A stretch of DNA of 7,236 nucleotides from Candidatus Eiseniibacteriota bacterium (GTDB lineage: Bacteria; Eisenbacteria; RBG-16-71-46): positions 1 through 7,236 of the forward strand of contig VBPB01000125.1 of assembly GCA_005893365.1 (NCBI GenBank). Reading direction: 5' to 3'. The position numbers were made by a program, and so were the translations under genes. Positions within the stretch are counted from its first letter, which is position 1. Every line of letters starts with the position of its first letter. This document shows, in pieces, positions 5,249-7,236 of the stretch. Under the pieces are notes generated by a model. It ran no database searches, was not told where the DNA came from, and saw only the letters and a list, made by a program, of their open reading frames with translations.

Positions 5249-7236
5249 ATGGCGACCGCCCGAACCTCCGCCTCCACGCCCGCCCGCTACCATGGACTGT
5301 CCGCGGATGAGCTCATCGGGCTCTACCGGAACATGTTCATGTCGCGCCGGCTGGACGACGAGGAGATCCGGCTCAAGAAGCTGAACCTCATCTTCTTCCA
5401 GATCTCGGGCGCCGGACACGAGGCGGTCCTGACCGCGGCGGGGAAGCTGCTCGCGCCCGGCCACGACTGGTTCTATCCCTACTACCGCGACCGTGCCCTG
5501 TGCCTCCAGCTCGGCATGACCGCGACCGAGATGCTGCTCTCCTCGGTCGCGGCGGCGGATGACCCCAACTCGGGCGGGCGCCAGATGCCCAGCCACTGGG
5601 GCCACGCGAAGCTCAACATCGTCTCGCAGAGCAGCCCGACCGGGACCCAATTCCTGCAGGCGGTGGGGGCGGCCGAGGCGCTGGTCAAGTATCGCGAGCT
5701 GGAGGGCGAGCACCCCACGCTCAAGGGCCGCGTGAAGGGCGACGAGGTGGTGCTGGTCACCGCCGGCGACGGCACCACCAGCGAGGGTGAGTTCTGGGAG
5801 GCGCTCAACTCGGCGTGCAACCTCAAGCTCCCGGTCCTGTTCCTGATCGAGGACAACGGCTACGCCATCTCGGTCCCGGTCGAGGTGCAGACGGCGGGCG
5901 GCAACGTGGCGACCCTGGTCAAGAACTTCCCGAACCTGTTCTGGGTCGGCGAGATCAACGGCTGCGACCCGGTCGAGTCCTACGGCGTGCTCAAGGAGGC
6001 GATCGCCCACTGCCGCGCGCGCAAGGGTCCGGCGTTCGTGCGCGCCCAGGTCACGCGCCCCTACTCGCACTCGATGTCCGACGTCGAATCGAACTACAAG
6101 TCCAAGGCGGAGCGCGACGCCGAAGCGCAGCGGGATTGCCTCACCAGCTACGCGCGGTTCCTGGTCGAGGAAGGTTTGATCGACGAGGCCGGGCTCGAGG
6201 GGCTGCAGGCCGCCGTGCTCGACGAGGTGCGGCGGGCGAGCGAGGAGGCGCTGACGCATCGCCAGCCGGACCCGGCCAAAGTGCTGGACTTCCTTTATTC
6301 GCCGGACGTGGATCCGACCTCCGAGCGCTTCGCGGTCGAGCCGCGCATCGAGAACCCGGATCAGCCCGAGACCCTGCTCCAGCTCATCAACTACTGCCTG
6401 CGCGATGAGATGAAGCGCGACCCGCGCATCGTCGTGTTCGGCGAGGACGTGGCGGACGCTTCGAACGAGGAGGTCCTGAGCGAGACCAAGGGCAAGGGTG
6501 GTGTGTTCGGCGTTACCTGGGGGCTGCAGAAGCTCTACGGCGGCAAGCGCGTCTACAATTCGCCGCTGGCCGAAGCCAACATCGTCGGCCGGGCGATCGG
6601 GCTTGCGACGCTGGGACTGAGGCCGGTGGTCGAGATCCAGTTCTTCGACTACATCTGGCCGGCGATGATGCAGATCCGCAACGAGCTCTCGAACCTGCGC
6701 TGGCGCTCGAACAACGCCTTCTCGGCGCCGGTCATCATCCGCACCGCCTACGGCGGGTATCTGCAGGGCGGGGCGCCCTATCACAGCCAATGCGGCGAGA
6801 GCATCTTCGCCCACTGCCCGGGCGTGCGCGTGGTGATCCCGAGCACGGCCGCGGACGCCAACGGCCTCATGCGCACCGCGCTGCGCAGCGAGGACCCGGT
6901 GTTGTTCCTGGAGCACAAGCACCTCTACCGGCAGCCCTACGCCAAGTCGCCCTACCCCGGCCCCGACTACACCGTGCCGTTCGGGAGGGCGCGCCTCGTG
7001 CGCGAGGGCAGCGACGTGACGGTCGTCACCTACGGGGCGCTGGTGCAGCGCAGTTTCCTCGCCGCCCAGGAGGCCGCCGAGCAGGGGATCGAGACCGAGA
7101 TCCTCGACCTGCGCACCCTCCAGCCGCTCGACTTCGAGAGCATCGCCCGTTCGGTCCGGAAGACCGGCCGGATGATCGTGGCGCACGAGGACACCATGTT
7201 CATCCGGCCGGTCTTCCGGACCGAACGGGCGATGCT
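5249..7236 (+). CDS. Fused alpha/beta E1 component of a (branched-chain) 2-oxoacid dehydrogenase, 3' truncated
   Basis: Thiamine-diphosphate-dependent decarboxylase subunit that would act with E2 (lipoyl acyltransferase) and E3 to turn a 2-oxoacid, probably branched-chain, into acyl-CoA in the cytoplasm. The frame is open from ATG 5249 to the window end, 662 codons plus 2 nt. Residues ~20-340 are the E1-alpha domain: SGAGHEAV (53-60), YPYYRDRAL (77-85), MPSHWGH (113-119), the ThDP motif GDGTTSEGEFWEAL (173-186) closing with EDNGYAIS (201-208), and a phosphorylation-loop-like YSHSMSDVESNY (272-283). A linker follows at ~340-372. Residues ~373 onward are the E1-beta (transketolase pyrimidine-binding) domain: VFGEDVA (396-402), SPLAEANIVGRAIGLA (438-453, with the family's active-site Glu at ~442), EIQFFDYIWPAMMQIRNEL (462-480), GGAPYHSQ (507-514) and FLEHKHLYRQPY (553-564), then the C-terminal transketolase domain to HEDTMF (646-651). 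From memory, such single-chain E1 enzymes are common in Bacteroidota-like bacteria, while most other bacteria use separate subunits. After ~residue 651 the protein departs from the family because of the terminal inverted repeat, so coding beyond ~7200 is unreliable. Confidence 0.95.
   Translation, partial: MATARTSASTPARYHGLSADELIGLYRNMFMSRRLDDEEIRLKKLNLIFFQISGAGHEAVLTAAGKLLAPGHDWFYPYYRDRALCLQLGMTATEMLLSSVAAADDPNSGGRQMPSHWGHAKLNIVSQSSPTGTQFLQAVGAAEALVKYRELEGEHPTLKGRVKGDEVVLVTAGDGTTSEGEFWEALNSACNLKLPVLFLIEDNGYAISVPVEVQTAGGNVATLVKNFPNLFWVGEINGCDPVESYGVLKEAIAHCRARKGPAFVRAQVTRPYSHSMSDVESNYKSKAERDAEAQRDCLTSYARFLVEEGLIDEAGLEGLQAAVLDEVRRASEEALTHRQPDPAKVLDFLYSPDVDPTSERFAVEPRIENPDQPETLLQLINYCLRDEMKRDPRIVVFGEDVADASNEEVLSETKGKGGVFGVTWGLQKLYGGKRVYNSPLAEANIVGRAIGLATLGLRPVVEIQFFDYIWPAMMQIRNELSNLRWRSNNAFSAPVIIRTAYGGYLQGGAPYHSQCGESIFAHCPGVRVVIPSTAADANGLMRTALRSEDPVLFLEHKHLYRQPYAKSPYPGPDYTVPFGRARLVREGSDVTVVTYGALVQRSFLAAQEAAEQGIETEILDLRTLQPLDFESIARSVRKTGRMIVAHEDTMFIRPVFRTERAM
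7139..7236. repeat. Perfect 37-bp inverted repeat at the window end (24-nt spacer)
   Basis: Bases 7139-7175 and 7200-7236 are exact reverse complements (arm begins AGCATCGCCCGTTCGGTCCG and ends CCGGCCGGATGA). Partial pairing continues inward: 7177-7181 pair with 7194-7198, including one G-T pair, after a single mismatch. The innermost unpaired part is therefore about 12 nt. The left arm encodes SIARSVRKTGRM, which fits the E1-beta family; the right arm in the same frame encodes RPVFRTERAM, which does not. The right arm is therefore the copy. It runs to the very last base of the window. This fits a fold-back amplification, library or assembly chimera better than a biological hairpin. Confidence 0.95.

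Noticed and set aside
5038..5277. N-terminal extension of the TPR protein to an upstream ATG at 5277
   Set aside because: The extra 80 residues are low-complexity and would overlap the E1 start and its ribosome-binding site. Starting at 5037 places a short basic N-terminus before the first membrane helix.
5061..5384. 107-codon plus-strand ORF in the divergent region
   Set aside because: Proline- and Arg-rich, overlaps the E1 start in another frame, no ribosome-binding site or motif.
5018..7186. Long minus-strand open frame (722 codons) antisense to the E1 gene
   Set aside because: The plus strand encodes an unmistakable fused E1 with its own Shine-Dalgarno sequence. The antisense product is compositionally biased, matches nothing, and would also overlap the start of the TPR gene.
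7139..7236. Interpreting the terminal inverted repeat as a mobile-element end, attachment site or intrinsic terminator
   Set aside because: It lies inside the conserved C-terminal domain of E1, has no T-run or adjacent transposase or integrase, and the right arm is a copy of coding sequence on the left, which fits a fold-back artefact better.

Overview
This is a GC-rich bacterial chromosomal stretch (roughly 70% G+C by eye) with dense coding and strong third-position GC. The window appears to be a contig or fragment, because both end genes are cut. The best family matches I can recall from memory are FCB-type bacteria and their high-GC neighbours (Bacteroidota-like gene order, but GC more like Gemmatimonadota, Candidatus Eisenbacteria or Acidobacteriota). 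The phylum is an inference and I would not fix it from this window alone.

Left block, plus strand, 1-2888: an apparent operon. It holds (i) the C-terminal 320 residues of a large PIG-L-type deacetylase (beta-sandwich plus glutamine-amidotransferase-like module), (ii) a 56-residue single-helix membrane protein at 971-1141, shorter than ordinary gene-calling cutoffs, and (iii) a 573-residue sodium:solute symporter (SSS family) at 1167-2888. The spacing is tight (7 nt, then 25 nt). A possible 10-codon reading frame bridges the last gap with ATGA overlaps at both ends. Such a set would couple deacetylation of an amino-sugar-like compound in the envelope to Na+-driven uptake of a solute, but the substrate cannot be read from the sequence.

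Middle block, minus strand, 2923-5037: one large gene, convergent with the symporter across a 34-nt gap full of GC palindromes. It encodes a polytopic membrane protein with a C-terminal TPR array. It resembles the bacterial relatives of the TMTC/GT-C glycosyltransferase-like family.

Right block, plus strand, 5249 to the window end: a gene divergent from the TPR gene across a 211-nt intergenic region. It encodes a single-chain (alpha plus beta fused) thiamine-diphosphate E1 component of a 2-oxoacid dehydrogenase, most like the branched-chain 2-oxoacid type. It has a good Shine-Dalgarno sequence.

The most striking structural signal is at the extreme right end. Bases 7200-7236 are a perfect 37-bp reverse complement of 7139-7175, and the E1 protein stops resembling its family exactly where the second arm begins. 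This looks like a fold-back chimera at a contig end rather than native sequence, so the last ~37 nt should not be trusted. I saw no CRISPR array, tRNA, rRNA, insertion sequence, phage gene or clearly new defence-like system.
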